A stretch of 64,000 bases of DNA, taken from Trichobilharzia regenti. Its lineage: Eukaryota; Platyhelminthes; Trematoda; Strigeidida; Schistosomatidae. This document shows, one piece after another, positions 23,365 to 35,888 of this stretch. Below the pieces are notes generated by a model, which saw only the letters and a list, made by a program, of their open reading frames with translations, was not told the DNA's origin and did not search any database. The DNA is taken from NCBI GenBank assembly GCA_944472135.2, contig OX235270.1:116761842-116825841 (forward strand), given 5' to 3'. The position numbers were made by a program, and so were the translations under genes. Every line of letters starts with the position of its first letter. The first letter of the stretch is position 1.

Positions 23365-26300
23365 GGGTGAGGATATACGTTATGACGTGTTATATTTTCC
23401 GCGACTCAGGTTTTTTCGTCTTTCATTGGCTAGAACGGTGGCGGTCAATTGGATATTTGATTTGTCCTTGGTAGGTCGTATCGTGTGAGGTTTTGTGTGG
23501 TTGTGTTATGCGCCGTTTGCAAGCAAATTTGACAAAGATAGATGTAATATTTGACTATTTTAACATTGTTTCACTGTTTTTTACACAGATACACTTCTCT
23601 TTTCGCTATGAACTCCCTGGAAACTGGTCAGGCATTATGGTTCCTATAAGTGACTACCATCCCGTGGGTGCCAATGCATTTCTTGAGTTGTGGTTATAGG
23701 AACAGTATTTCCTACTTCGTGATTTCTCACTCACATAGTCTGGTATCCTGTGTTTCTTGCGACTTAGCTGTCACAAGCTGTTGCAGTAATGTGCTTTGTT
23801 AACGAGCCCTTTTTCTAGAATTTCATCGCAGGTAATCAGTGCGAGCGCAAGCAGCACATATGTAAGAAGTTACAAAAGCATTAGAAGACTTTCAAAAGGC
23901 GTGAACTTCATATATTGCTAACAGTGACGAACTTTTCCGCATACCAGTATGTGGATACGTTCACATGCGTATAGGAAATCCACGAGTGAGACATTGTATT
24001 TTAGTGGGACAGCTTTGTGAAACTTTCATCTAGCTTGTATGTTTCGCTCTAGTATTTTTGTCCCTCAGACCACTAACAAAGTATTATCAAATGTATTCTT
24101 GTAGTATGATTCGATGGCACAATTACTGGCAGTTAATAATATTATGTATGCGTTATGTTCATGATATTTTCTGCACCATTAACGTGCTCCACATTTCAAA
24201 AAGAGTGTAACTTAGAAAGACTATACTTAACTCAACTGTGGTCATGCATGTTAATTATTTAAATGCTCAATTTATTCAAGTGAATCTAATCTGTATCACC
24301 TTTAGAAATGATAAGTCGCAATGAGGTCTGCCAGTTAATTAAATTCAGTGGAAGCAGATGTAGCTGCATTCGTACAAAGATATCCGAAAAACAGTGATGA
24401 GCGTCTTACGACTTATAACCAGATACATTTACATAATCAGTATTAGGAATTGATTCTACATGCAACAACAAGTGAAGGTAAGTTCACTCATTCATGTATA
24501 ACCATGCAGATATTCTGTTTTGCAGTTTGTGATACCGGATAGCTTTGGATGTGGGGATAGAGTTCTGTTTACTTGAATTTTGGAAAAATTCAAAGGTGAC
24601 GCACTTCGGACACTGGGTAGTTTCCGTCGAATAATAGGAGATACTTTGCAAACGAAGACTTTCATCTTTGACTGTGCTCAGATAATACATGTAAATAAAC
24701 TTGTTTGCGTGGCAGTAAAATAAAATTTTCTATCTAATATTCTTGTGTTGTATTTGTTCTGCATGCGGTGGGAATACGGCATGGTAGACCGGTACTCCCT
24801 AGGATATGAACTCGTTACTGTATATAGGTGTAATTCTGTAGGAACACTATCGATCGATATAAGTAGTGAATTATAAGTACTTTACTCAAGCCCAAAAATC
24901 TGCCTAAAGTTACGCGATTACATCTCCTAGTCATAGGGCAGTCTGTAGGGACCAAGTACACAAATACTTCAGTATTTGAAAAATAAGAAATGAACTGGGG
25001 CACTGCAATTGAGTCGATTTCTTAAAAGGGGAAGTGTATTCAAAAGTAGTTCATTACCAATATTTCACTTAAAGCGTGATGTCGATTTATATGATTATGG
25101 GTGTTAACTTACAGTGTAAGGTGAAGTGTACAAGAGACGAATAATTGAATAGGTTGAGCTGTAGCAATCGTAGTCACACTTACATTACACTAAAATATGC
25201 CACCAATTACTTCGTCAGGTCTCATTGATAAGTCATGCCTGCATCTAGTCATCATGACAAATATAGCTACACTCAGACAGAACAAGAAAGGTCTGGTAAG
25301 CATGATGTTAAATATATTTTAATGAAAAATAATAACAAGCAAATGTCTTTACGCAGTTGTTTGTCATAATAATTGGGGCAATGTTGAATCGCTGTGACCG
25401 GGTTGACTGACGTTACCGGATATCTGCAAATAAGTAAACAAAGTGTTTTTCTAATTCGCTGAAGTAAGAAAGAAGTAATATTAAAGTTAAACGCTTTATA
25501 TTTGCCTACCTTTGCTGAAAATGGTTCATTCTCCTTTCTCATTCTTCGTTCATGACAGCATTCTTCTGTGGTTTTTACTGTCACATATATTGCTCGTCTT
25601 CTAAAGGATAGCAGCAAGCAAATAATAATAATTAGAACAGGTTATGATAAGAGTTAAATTGTAAACCCTTCACAATGAACACTGTAGATTTGGCTAAGTG
25701 CTATGTCCTTGGAATGTTAGTATACATTTGCAATGTGTAATGCCAACCATATCGGTGTAAGCATAGAAAATATGACGTTTTCCATGAAAATACAGCTTTG
25801 TTCAAACACTGGTGCTGTTGTGTTTCTAATAGAAGCAACTAGACTGTAAGCAAGCAACTAATAGGCACAAAGAGTAAGTCTCAGCTTTAATAAAGGCATA
25901 TCCAGTTAAGATAAAATGTAGTGTAATAGTGCACAAATGAAAAGACCATCGTGAAGTAGATAAGGGATATTTCAGTGACAGGTAAGTTGAAATATCTGCA
26001 ACCTTACAATTTTCTAAGATAACCTGACATGTAAGATCTCTCACAAATTTCTGTAGGGCCTGTGGGGTACCATGGATGGTTTGCCGTCAATCTGAGCTTT
26101 GGAAGGATGATTCACAAATGCAAAAGGTAATAATCATCGAAACTGAGGTAGTATTTTCTAGCTGTTCGGCATTTTTTCCTTTGAGGCAGTTTCTTATCAA
26201 CAGTTTGCAGTATTCATAGTGAGTCTATAGGAACCTTCATTGTATCATGATTTTCACCAAATATCCCTTAACTCACAGAAGCAGGCAGTAACCCCATACA

Positions 26301-26892
26301 CTCAAGCATTGTAACCAGAACATCACAAAATGCTTACAGATAACTTGTTTAGTAATAACTGCTTGAAATATAAGGGCTATAAGTGCATCTTTCATAGCCA
26401 CAATTAAGTCATTAAGGATCTCAGAATATCTTAGTGATTTGAAACAAAATAATTATTAAGATTGATATAATCTATGTAACAGGTGTAGTAGTTGTATGAC
26501 ACACCTGCTAGCTACTAATCAACAGATAGCTGATACTCATTTTAAGTACTCTGACATTAAGTACTCTGCCATTGCCTGTAGTATATTTACAACCTTAAGA
26601 TTTGAAACAACTTGCGAAAAACAAACCCTCAACGCACTATAATGCAAATAATACTCTTTCTATGCGAACTTTCTTCAAAAGGATGACTTCTTCATTGATA
26701 ATCCGTCCGAGCTATAATATACAATTTTACGCTTTACTATGAACAAAATAATGCCGTGTGGCTCCAGAAGTCTAAAACTAGTCAAATATGATCTATTTCC
26801 CAAAAAATAGGCGATTATAACGCCTCTAGCCGTGAACGCGGTAACCGATGTCGCTGCGCGATAACACCTGGTTATAGCGTATATCCTCACAC
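23365..26892. mobile_element. 3.5-kb TIR DNA transposon, non-autonomous, 9-bp target duplication
   Basis: The ends are inverted repeats: GGGTGAGGATATACGTTATG at the left and, reverse-complemented, GTGTGAGGATATACGCTATA at the right (19 of the first 22 bases agree). GTTGATACC flanks both sides (23356-23364, 26893-26901). Removing the element and one copy restores the LINE frame, confirming the boundaries. No transposase is evident; the longest frame (25273-25617, minus) is unrecognised and may include splice-like junctions. A 9-bp duplication suits MULE-type or Merlin-type elements. Confidence 0.82.
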
Positions 26893-28401
26893 GTTGATAC
26901 CCTTCCAAATGATACAAATCATATTGACAATAACTTTAGTGGTTTTAATACCCTTGATGTTCTTAAATGTCTCCGGTCTCTTAAGCCTTCTCAAAGCCTT
27001 GATCCTGACGGCATACCTGCCATTGTCCTCAGGAATTGTGCTGATATTTTGTGTTATCCTCTTACTAACATTTTTAATGCCTCTTTTTCCGGTAACGTTC
27101 TACCTTTTGCATGGAAAAACATTAAAATTATCCCTATACCAAAACCATCTTCTGGTTCTGATATTAAATTTCGGCCTATTGCAGTTACTTTCCCCTTTTT
27201 AAAATTGATGGAAAAATTACTTTTACTTCGTCTTGAACCCGCTTTGAAACCTTTTAATGATCCTAAACAATTTGCATACAAACATGGTAGAAGTACCTTG
27301 GATGCTGCGGTTGTCTTATATCACAATGTTGTCTCTTGTTTAGACAAAGGTGCTAAATATGTTCGTAGTGCTTTCTTAGACTACACATCTGCTTTTGACT
27401 CCGTACCTAGGGGCCTTTTATTAAATAAGCTATCATTGACACAAACAGGATCCTGGGCTAAGAGTTGGTTGCATTCCTATTTTTCTGATAGAATGCAGTA
27501 TACTGTATATAACGGCGAAAAATCTTCTACCTCGCTTACAAAATCCGGTGTTCCACAAGGTGCTGTCCTCTCTCCTTTTCTTTTTTCTTTCTTCCTACAT
27601 GACCTGCCTCATTCAAACGAAACTAACTTTGTTAAATATGCAGATGATCTGACTGTATCACTGCCTATCACTTCCGAGTCTGACAGCTCCAAACTTAATA
27701 GCTATCTGTTGGACATCAACAACTGGTCCAAGTCAAATGGTCTTATATTAAATCCTTCCTAATGTCAGGTGCTTGACTTTACTTTCAAGCATCGACGTGA
27801 CTTACTTGAACTAGTTAACTCTCATGATCCCTGTAGCATAGATGGCACGGAAATTGAAACCAAATCAAGTATTAAATACCTTGGACTAGTTTTTTCCTCT
27901 GACCTTTCATGGTCATCCCATATCTTATCTATCTCTAAGAAAATGTTTCGTCTTACCTTCTACATTAAAAAGTTAAGACAATCAGGTATCAACCAACCTT
28001 TAGTTTTGCAATTTTTAAACTCCTGTATTTTACCTATTGTACTCTACTGCTCTCCATTAATCTTTCCTGGGCTGCTCAAAAAAGATTATATCATATTACG
28101 AAGAGTATTAAATGCTGTGAGTAGAGCTTGTGGTCTGCCACTGCATGAGCTCGCAAATACTATAGTCGAGAGGCATATAAATTCCTGCGCGAAATGGGCA
28201 AAGGCTATAATGTCAGACCCTCTGCACCCTCTTTATTCACACCTGTCCCCTTGTATCTCATCAGGTAGGACGAGAAGTCAATATAAAAAGATATATGGTC
28301 GTACTACTAAGTATAGAAATTCTACAATACCCTATTTAGCGCGTACTTTATGTGACGAAGACTCTGTTAGACGTGAAACTTACAAGTTACTATGTAATTA
28401 G
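26893..28401 (+). pseudogene. LINE ORF2, reverse transcriptase part
   Basis: It resumes in the same frame after the TIR element and one copy of its 9-bp duplication. Motifs: LDPDGIPA, IPIPKP...FRPIAV, FLDYTSAFDSV, SGVPQGAVLSP and the catalytic YADD (near 27640). A stop at 27760-27762 replaces the lysine expected in the LNPSKCQ motif, then the frame runs to its natural end at 28401. Apart from the insertion, only two nonsense changes break the ORF. Confidence 0.85.
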
Positions 28402-28736
28402 CACAGTGAATCGACCCTTTTATCGTTCATCTTTCTGTATTTTATGGTGTTACACTTTCTATCGTTTAAATCGTTACTCTGCTATTTTATATTAGTTGGT
28501 ATTACTATTATTACTACAATTTTGTACTTTATACATATTTTTCTCCGTATGGCACACAGTATTTTGCTACGTAGCTGCTACAACAATCGTTTTATTACTA
28601 TTATGTATTGTGTATTTTTAATTTTTTGTTGTCGTTTTTGGGTAAATTAGATGCAATATTGTACTGAATGCTGAAAATTCCTTGCTGTATCATGAGTACT
28701 GTTTTTGGAATAAAGCAATTATTATTATTATTATTA

Positions 28737-30268
28737 AAGCTTCTGCTGGGATTCCATCTGCTCCTCCTGCTTTCCCAGCTTTTAGCATCTTGATTGCATT
28801 CAGGACTTCTGATTTCGTCGGGGGGTCAGTGTTCACTGGTAGTTCTGCTTCCGTTGTTGGTATTGTTGGGCGCGTTGTAGGTGGCGGACGATTTCGAAGT
28901 CTTTTGAAGTGTTCAGCCCAGTGTCTTCTTTGTTCCACCTCTTTAGTGATTGACTTTCCATTGTCATCCTTTACTGGCTTAATCTGTGTCGAACTTTTTC
29001 CCGATAGGTGCTTAGTTGTTTGGTAGAGTGTGGCGAGGTCTCCTTTGCCTGCAGCTTGTTCTGCTTCACTTGACATGGCTTCATAATATTTTCTTTTGTC
29101 TTTCCTGGCACTCTTCTTCACTCTTTTGTTCAGTGTATTGTAGCTTACATTCAGCTCCTGTTGTTGTTGCTCGTCAGTGCACTGGATAATCTTCTGTTTC
29201 ACTGTCCTTCTCTCTTCTATTAGTTTCCAAGTGTCCATATTGAGCCAATGTTTGTCCTGTCTCTTCTTTCTGCCTAGAACTTCTATGCAGGTTTGACTCC
29301 ACTCCGTTTTCAAGTTGTTCCAGTGCTTTTCGACGCTGACCTTTTCTCTGGTGTTGATTTGTGTCTCGGCTTTTTCCCTTATGTTTGCAATGAAGATGTC
29401 TTTTGTAGCCTGGTCCTTCAGCTTTTGAGTGTTGAACTTGGCTTGTGGTCTATCTGCAGCTCCAGTTTCCCTGAAAGCTTTTAGTTTGATTTGGATTGTC
29501 CCTTGTACGAGATAGTGGTCGGAGCCAACGTCTGCTCCTCTTCTTGCTTTTGTGTCCAGTAGGCTGCGCCTCCACTTCCTTGAGCAGCATTGAGATGAAG
29601 TCAATTTGGTTTTTGGTTTGCCCGTCTGGTGACACCCATGTAGCCTTGTGGATATCTTTGTGCTTGTATACACTGCCACCAATCATTAGTTCATTGAAGG
29701 CGCAGAAGTCGGCGAAGAGTTCTCCATTTTCATTCATTTCTCCGAGAGCTTCTCTACCCATGATGAGTTCCCTTCCTGTGTTGTCTGGTCCCAGTTTGGC
29801 GTTCATGTCTCCCATTAGTATTTTAATGTCGCCAGCTGGAGTATTGTCCACTGTTGCCTGTAGTTGCCTGTAGAATTCTTCTTTCTTTTCGAGGTCTGCG
29901 TTGTTTGTGGGTGCATAACATTGTATGATTGACACTTTCCTTCCTTTGGAGTTGAATCTGGCGGTCATTATCCAGGACGAAATCGCCTCCCATTGTATCA
30001 GGGCTTTCGTTTCCGTTGGTGACATCATAATAGCCACGCCCTCGGTGTGCGTGTGATTATCTTCTGGGTGACCGGAGTAGATCACTGACTCACCCGTTGA
30101 CAATTTGGTGAGTCCGTTCCCATTCCATCTGCTTTCACATATTCCCAGTACTTGGATTCCGTATCTTTTCATCTCGTTGGCGATCTGGGCAGCTTTCCCA
30201 GTCTCGTACATAGTTCGGACGTTCCATGTCCCCACAGAGACTTTTTCTTTAGGTGCAAAGAGGTTCAT
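28737..30268 (-). pseudogene. RTE-like APE endonuclease and RT N-terminus
   Basis: The ORF starts at the ATG 30266-30268 (MNLFAPKEK). Endonuclease motifs: TWNVRTM, ICESRWNG, QCYAPTN, MGDMNAKLG and, after a frameshift near 29590, GSDHYLV. The second block continues through a Lys-rich linker to GKAGGADGIPAEAL, the start of the RT fingers, where the CR1/Jockey-like LINE is inserted. A single frameshift and the insertion are the main lesions, so this copy is fairly young. Confidence 0.84.
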
Positions 30269-30345
30269 CGTACTGAAGTTTCTTTAGCAATTTTTTGTTT
30301 ACAGGGTGGGGTTGCTAGCCTCACGCCTGAGAAAGGAATGATTAC
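28737..30345 (-). mobile_element. RTE-like LINE, 5' half
   Basis: The minus-strand continuation of the element at 20470-21963. It includes the 5' leader with a block (GGCTAGCAACCCCACCCTGT) that recurs in modified form at about 44540-44570. The outer boundary is uncertain and may extend to about 30540. Confidence 0.8.
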
Positions 30346-31639
30346 ATTAAGTTAAAGTTTAGAGAGAAGCGACTTTTTGGGTTACTCCCCTCAAAATCGG
30401 AAAATAACGGACAAAACAATGAGAACAACATCAACAAAGGAAACAGTTCACAGAAAAAAGGGCAAAAAGCGACAACAACTATACAATACAACAACATGCA
30501 ATATAGTTCAGCACAGTTAACTAAAATGATATCTCAACCATAAACTCACTGACTTGGAGCAACTTGAACATGTAAATCCAACAATATATACAATTAAAGA
30601 TGTGTTTATGTTTAAAAATTCCACAAATCCAATTAGTTAGTTATATGTATTATCTGTCAATAAGATTGTATTTTTTGGATTCAGTGTTCGAGAGGTAAAT
30701 AATTGTGATAGTTTCCACAAACTCTTGGCATAAAATTTTACAGAAACGAGAGTTTTTATTAATTTTATTAACAACTTAAGTGATATGCTAAATACGCATA
30801 TTCGCCAGGGGTACCCTCTGCTTCACTGAGCCATGTAAATATCAAAAAATAAATAGTGTCCTTTGACTGTTAGGTTACAATTTTATTAGGAAGAACACGT
30901 CATATTTATGGATTTTTCGCAACATTAAAATCTCCACAGGACAGTGGAAATAGACTGTTCCGATTAACAGGCCATGAGGCTAAGGTAGGCGGAAAACAAA
31001 TATTCTGATTGGTTGTCTATCCGACAAATCCAAGGCGGGAAAAGGATGAGGAAGTTCTACAGTCACCAGATCACCCTATGAATCCTGATTTCTGTCAGGT
31101 GTGAATCGTTTTATTGTCTTATGTTGTGTGAAGTAACCGATCTGTCGGGAAATTCGTGTTTGCTTTGAGACAAAAGTGTCTTTCTCACCACCGGTGGCGA
31201 TACCTCTTGAACAGATGTTTTCTCTCATCTCCTGCTAAAGACTACATCTCCCCACTCATTGATGTCCTCTTCGCTACCTGATTTCAGTGATGACCGCTTA
31301 TTATTCACCCAAGATATGAGGAAGATTAAAACTACACTGTCATTGTTGAGACAGTTTTGCTATCAAAACTTTCACTGCCGCCCCAAGCGTTATGATGACA
31401 TCCTGCAAACGGTGTTCTTCTGAGCTGCAAGTCTTTTTCACTCCCATGACTTCAAGCAATCATTTTGTGCTGCTGGAGTCCAGTTGGTGCGTACCGTGAT
31501 AAACCACCGACTGTGGCTATCACATTGCACACCATGATCTACTAAAATGTGATACACTGGCCTCGAGTGGTTGTTTTGAATAGATGAGTTTGAAACACAA
31601 GACAGGTTAGACAACATTTTGAAAGACGTAGGTTGATGA
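30346..31639. other. Unassigned sequence
   Basis: 30346-30540 may be the RTE-like 5' leader. The remainder has no supported coding sequence. 31060-31440 contains short plus-strand open stretches of uncertain origin, possibly an LTR-element relic, but no diagnostic motif. Confidence 0.35.
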
Positions 31640-31775
31640 GACATTTATTAAATATAATAACAGTAAAAAGGCCTCCCATCAACTTGATGTATTTGTCAAG
31701 GCAGACACGTAAGCATAATTTACTATGAGTAATGTTTGTGGAATAAAGCAGATGATTATTGTTATTATTATGGAA
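31640..31775 (+). repeat. LINE 3' tail fragment
   Basis: TGAGTAATGTTTGTGGAATA followed by AAGC and an ATT-type tail resembles the 3' end of the LINE at 28648-28736. Only the terminal ~60 bp are convincing. Confidence 0.55.
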
Positions 31776-33103
31776 TACGAACCAAATGAGAAGTTTCAAC
31801 TTCTGGAAATGTTCAAGGTATATTAATAGTAAGGAGTTCTGCAGTGAATTGTAGCTGAATTTTAATAGCTTTCGTCTGATCAACTACCAAAAGGTCTAGT
31901 GAGGACATTGTCCTACCACATTGAAAAACCTCGTTCGAAATAAAGACTCAATGACGAACTAGTCATCACTGAAAATTTTTCATGGGGCAATATATCTCCT
32001 GAAATGAACACCAAATATAAAGGTGAAATTTGACGCAGTTGAAAAGAAACCAGTTCTCCTGAATCTTCAAAGGTGATGAATTATCTGGAATACACAAGTA
32101 CACAATAAATTATGCGTATTCAGCTGCCACATTTTGTAGGATAAATTGCTGACTGAGATAATCTAAGTTTGGCAAGTACCCCTTTCATGTTAATTCTAAT
32201 TGCATATACCAACTCACATGTATGTTCCAAAGCACATACATTGGACGAGCAGAAAGAATGATTTGAGACCACATGTCAGAAAATATTCCAATGGAATTAA
32301 GACTGAAAGGTACTAAAGTCTTCAGGAGTGCAATCAACGTTATTTAAAATGTCATTGTTGTCAATAGCAATAATTAATTAGTGAGTATGGGTACATAACT
32401 GTGGAACCTGATGAATAAATAACCGGAAAGAATATTCTTTGTTCACTGATCAAGCAATTATCATTGTTTCCTTAAGCTACCGACCGTATTCATGAATAAT
32501 TTCTGATCGGTAGAATAAAAAGTGTATCTTCTTATTTCGTTCATCTCATATTTTGGTTTGTCTGTAGCTAAAGAGAAGCCTCGAAATAAAAATCTCAGAA
32601 CGGATATGGAGGGCTAGTCTCGCATATGTGGAGTCCTCAAAAATGAACTTATCCAATTTTTACTACTATGTGAGAAATGAACATATTGTACATTACTTTG
32701 TTTTAACCATAAACTCTGTACTTTGAAATTTACCTCCGGTTTTGAATAGATATATAGTTCTGCCTCCGACTCTCCGTCTTCTCCACCATCCCAACTGCCA
32801 TCGATCAATTCTAACCATCTGCTTTCTATCTCAAATTTTCGCAGGAACACCGTAGTTTCTTCCTACGTACTTTGGTCGACCTCCAGCAACGTCAACAGTG
32901 GAGCATTAGTATTGGAGCAGTCTTCCCGTAGTACCTCTGGAGTCTATTACGTTTATTACGTTTATTGTGGTTTTGGATCTTTATAAACCCAAGTAACGAA
33001 CCCTTAATATATTCTTCCCGTAACTAAACTGATTTGGTATTTTATTTTCTATTTGAATTTGGGATACTACGCTAACAGTTTGAAAGTTGCGCCAAAGAAT
33101 TAC
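31776..33103. other. Unassigned sequence with decayed repeats
   Basis: No gene is supported. A short LINE-like segment (about 32585-32640) shares wording with the fragment at 49800-49850. The rest shows nothing I can name. Confidence 0.35.
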
Positions 33104-33205
33104 CTGCTTTCGCCGTCTCTGGCGTAGGCGTGATATCCTGCTATCGATCAAAGGGCTGGTGTACTGCTCACGAGTCTTCTCTGTCCTCCTTTATGTAATA
33201 CTTCT
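33104..33205 (+). pseudogene. LINE RT C-terminal fragment
   Basis: CGCCGTCTCTGGCGTAGGCG and the following ~80 bp match the corresponding part of the fragment at 49845-49920 and, more distantly, 45405-45490. It ends where a satellite fragment begins. Confidence 0.6.
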
Positions 33206-33207
33206 TC

Positions 33208-33634
33208 TATCAGAATATTAAGGCGTGATGGTGACAACTTGCATGTGAAATGGAAGTAACAAGCGCGTGTGGAAGTAGTGAGGAGCTGTTGAATCAGTAG
33301 TCTAGTCTTCGAAATCCATATATAAGAGCAGTAATCATTGAGTCTCTTGACATTAGGACTGCATTTGACTCGTTCGAAACAACCTCCCTTCGAAATGACT
33401 GTCAACGAGCAGTCTCCATGTGAGGTTTATTAACATCTCTAACATCCAATACAAAATCACCGAAGACAGAGTAGGGGAAAGGATTGACGACGTCGCCATT
33501 CCTCCTCAACTCCTCTTCTATCGCTGGAACTGTGAAGAATGCAGATCTGGTAGCTGAAAAAGACCATTCAACCTTCACCATGTACACGATATCTCCTCAC
33601 TGTGCAATAATATACAAGCTAACCAAATCGAAAT
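33208..33634. repeat. Isolated satellite fragment (427 bp)
   Basis: It is nearly identical to the TATATAAG-containing middle of a satellite unit, including the complete 61-codon minus-strand frame. It is bounded by a LINE fragment on the left and non-satellite DNA on the right. Confidence 0.88.
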
Positions 33635-33949
33635 TATGTGTCAATCGTACTTGTGTGTTTCCGTTTGTTTATATCTTGATGTTTGCATCGCTGTTTTTAG
33701 GGTTGTGAGTAATTTGTCCGATGGATTTACATGTCATTGTATCATAATCTATGACCTCTTATGCAGTTTCTGTTCTCGAATCCATATTGCATCCGAAAAC
33801 ATTAATCAATTATATTCTTCTCTACTAGTCGGATCGGAAAATGGCATTAGCTGTTTACATTTGAGTGTGAATGCAGTTGATACTATCTTGATGGAAAGTA
33901 TATTGGGAGAGGCTGCTTGAGATCACAAAGATGCTGGACATAGGTTGAT
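33635..33949 (+). other. Possible host exon or unassigned sequence
   Basis: An open stretch to a stop at 33918-33920 reads SSLLVGSENGISCLHLS in part, faintly WD-like. It follows acceptor-like CTTATGCAG near 33762. There is no donor or partner exon to support it. Confidence 0.2.
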
Positions 33950-35885
33950 TTCAGAGTTTTCCGAGGTGGTCTCGTGGTCCCCGGCTGACCACGAGTAGAA
34001 CGACAGCTATCCAACACACTATTGAAAGTAATAATTGCGCTCCAATAAGACAAACGCCTCGTTTAGTCCCAGCTAGGTTCCGCCCGCATCTGGGACGCGT
34101 GATTGATGAAATGTTGCAGAAAAAGATAACTGTGCCATCAGACTCACCGTGGGCTCCCCCTATAGTGGAAAATCGGCTACCTTCGCTTGTGCGTTGATTA
34201 CCGGATATTAAACTCAATGACTCGGAAAGACGCTTACCCTCTGCCGAGAATAGACGAGGTGTCAGAAGCATTATCCGGCACAAAACGGCTTTTACTACAT
34301 CCGCCGTGTTGTATGAATTCCAGACCATGCCTCTCGGATTAATTAATGCACCAGTGACATTTCAACGGCTGGTGCATACGGCACTTAAAGGATTGGTCCT
34401 ACAGGTGTTCCTGGTATATTTAGACGATATCCTTGTGTTCAGTCACACCACCGAAGAACACTTCGAGAGACTGCGGATTGTCTTGGGACGTTTGAAGGAG
34501 GTGGGACTCGAAGTTCAACCAACTAAATGCCGTCTATTCGAAACAGTCGTGATGCTCGGCGCCTACTTCAGCAATCCTGGATACATAACCAACAGCCGGT
34601 AAACACATGTTGGACACGGACGCTAACCTCACATCCACTGGAGCCGTATTATCCCAGGTTGGTGGGGACGGTAGGGAGCGTGTTATCGAATATGGAGGCT
34701 CAAATTGAGCCATGCAGAATAGAACTACTGCATCACCAGAAAAGATGCTGCAAGCAGTCGCCCAACGTTGTTGGTGGCCTCGCCAACTGCGCGACGTTGG
34801 AGGCTTTGTCGACGGGTGTGCAACAATTGGCAAGGTAAAGAACCCACATAGGAAACCTGGGGGGTCACTTACTAATATGGAGGCTGGATATCCCAACGAA
34901 GTAACCGGCGTAGACATCATCTTGGTAATGGTCGATTATTTTACGAAGTGGTGTGAAGCTGTACTTCTTCAGCGAATTGATGCCCCTACTGTAACCACGG
35001 CTATATTCGATTGCTGGATAACCAGGTGGGGCGAACCAGAGCAATTACATTCTGATCAAGGAACCAAATTCGAAAGTCTCTTGGTTAGAGAATTGTGTCA
35101 TCTATTTGAAATTAAGAAGTCAAGAACCGCAGTATACCATCCCGAAGACAATGGGCTAGCAGTGCGTACCAATCGTATCTTGATATCATCACTACGACTA
35201 TTTTTAGAGAGAAAGGCTGGATCAGCCTGGGACATCATGTTACCAATGGGCTTGTTGGCCTACCGAGGAAGCAAGCACATGTCGATGGGAAAGACATCAC
35301 ACCTGTTATGGACTGGCCGCGAGTTTCCTTTTTATTTTTGATTACAGCTTGATTCCACACCGTATTTTCGGTACAAGTATGGAATTTTCAGCATGGATAT
35401 CGGTAGCCCAAATTTTGCAGGCCGACCATAGATATCAGTTGTGTACCGGCAGGGGATCGAACCTCGGACCATGTGCATGGTCGGCGAGAGTCCTAACCAC
35501 CGATGCCTGCCTAGTGGTATATTGGTTATGCTCCGGTGGGATGATCCGCTGACTTTATCGGAAATGGTAATACGGTTGCGAGGAGACATAGCCAGGTGCC
35601 ATAGCCATGCACTCGAGGAACTCCAGAGAGCACAAGAACGACAGAAACATTACTATGATGAGAAGCATTGGGGAACACCATTCAATATAGGTGATAGGGT
35701 GTGGTTGTGTCAAAAGGGACTGACAACTGGAGTCGAAATAAATCTCAAGCACAGTGGGCAGGTCCATATGTGGTGTACCGCAGAGCAACTGACAACACCG
35801 AAATGCAAGAAGACGACAACAATGCTCAGAGAACGATAGTGCACTTCAACCGTTCGCGTAGTGAGTCAAATTCAGAAGGAGGCGT
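33950..35885 (+). pseudogene. Third Gypsy pol relic (RT and integrase)
   Basis: A decayed Gypsy pol of yet another family. RT N-terminus ([10 protein letters not shown]) and fingers are present with deletions that remove most of the first palm motif. The YLDDILVFS catalytic box is at about 34414-34440. Integrase remains include VDYFTKWCEA, SDQGTKFES and NGLAVRTN, in which the E of the triad is not intact. A SINE-like insert splits the integrase at about 35326-35514; the tail HYYDEKHWG...DRVWLCQKG resumes after it. No LTRs were recognised. Confidence 0.8.
35326..35514 (-). mobile_element. tRNA-derived SINE inserted in the integrase relic
   Basis: On the minus strand the head shows an A-box-like GGTGGTTAGGACTC and B-box-like GGTTCGATCCCC. 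An arm-like GACCA...TGGTC lies between them and flanks GGCAG/CTGCC can pair. The tail includes ATGCTGAAAATTCC, also found in the LINE 3' UTR at about 28670. It is not a functional tRNA gene. Confidence 0.65.
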
Positions 35886-35888
35886 CAT

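Larger units (their letters stand above)
21964..28736 (+). mobile_element. CR1/Jockey-like LINE inserted in the RTE-like LINE
   Basis: This plus-strand element sits between the two halves of the minus-strand LINE and joins precisely the residues PAEAL and KIDPETT of its RT. It has endonuclease and RT domains and a ~335-bp 3' UTR ending GGAATAAAGCAATTATTATT. The tail is an ATT repeat. The 5' end appears truncated and no clear target duplication is visible. It is itself interrupted at 23365-26892. Confidence 0.85.

Noticed and set aside
35421..35515. Functional tRNA gene on the minus strand
   Set aside because: A- and B-box-like motifs exist but the cloverleaf is imperfect and it is attached to a LINE-like tail, so it is a SINE head.
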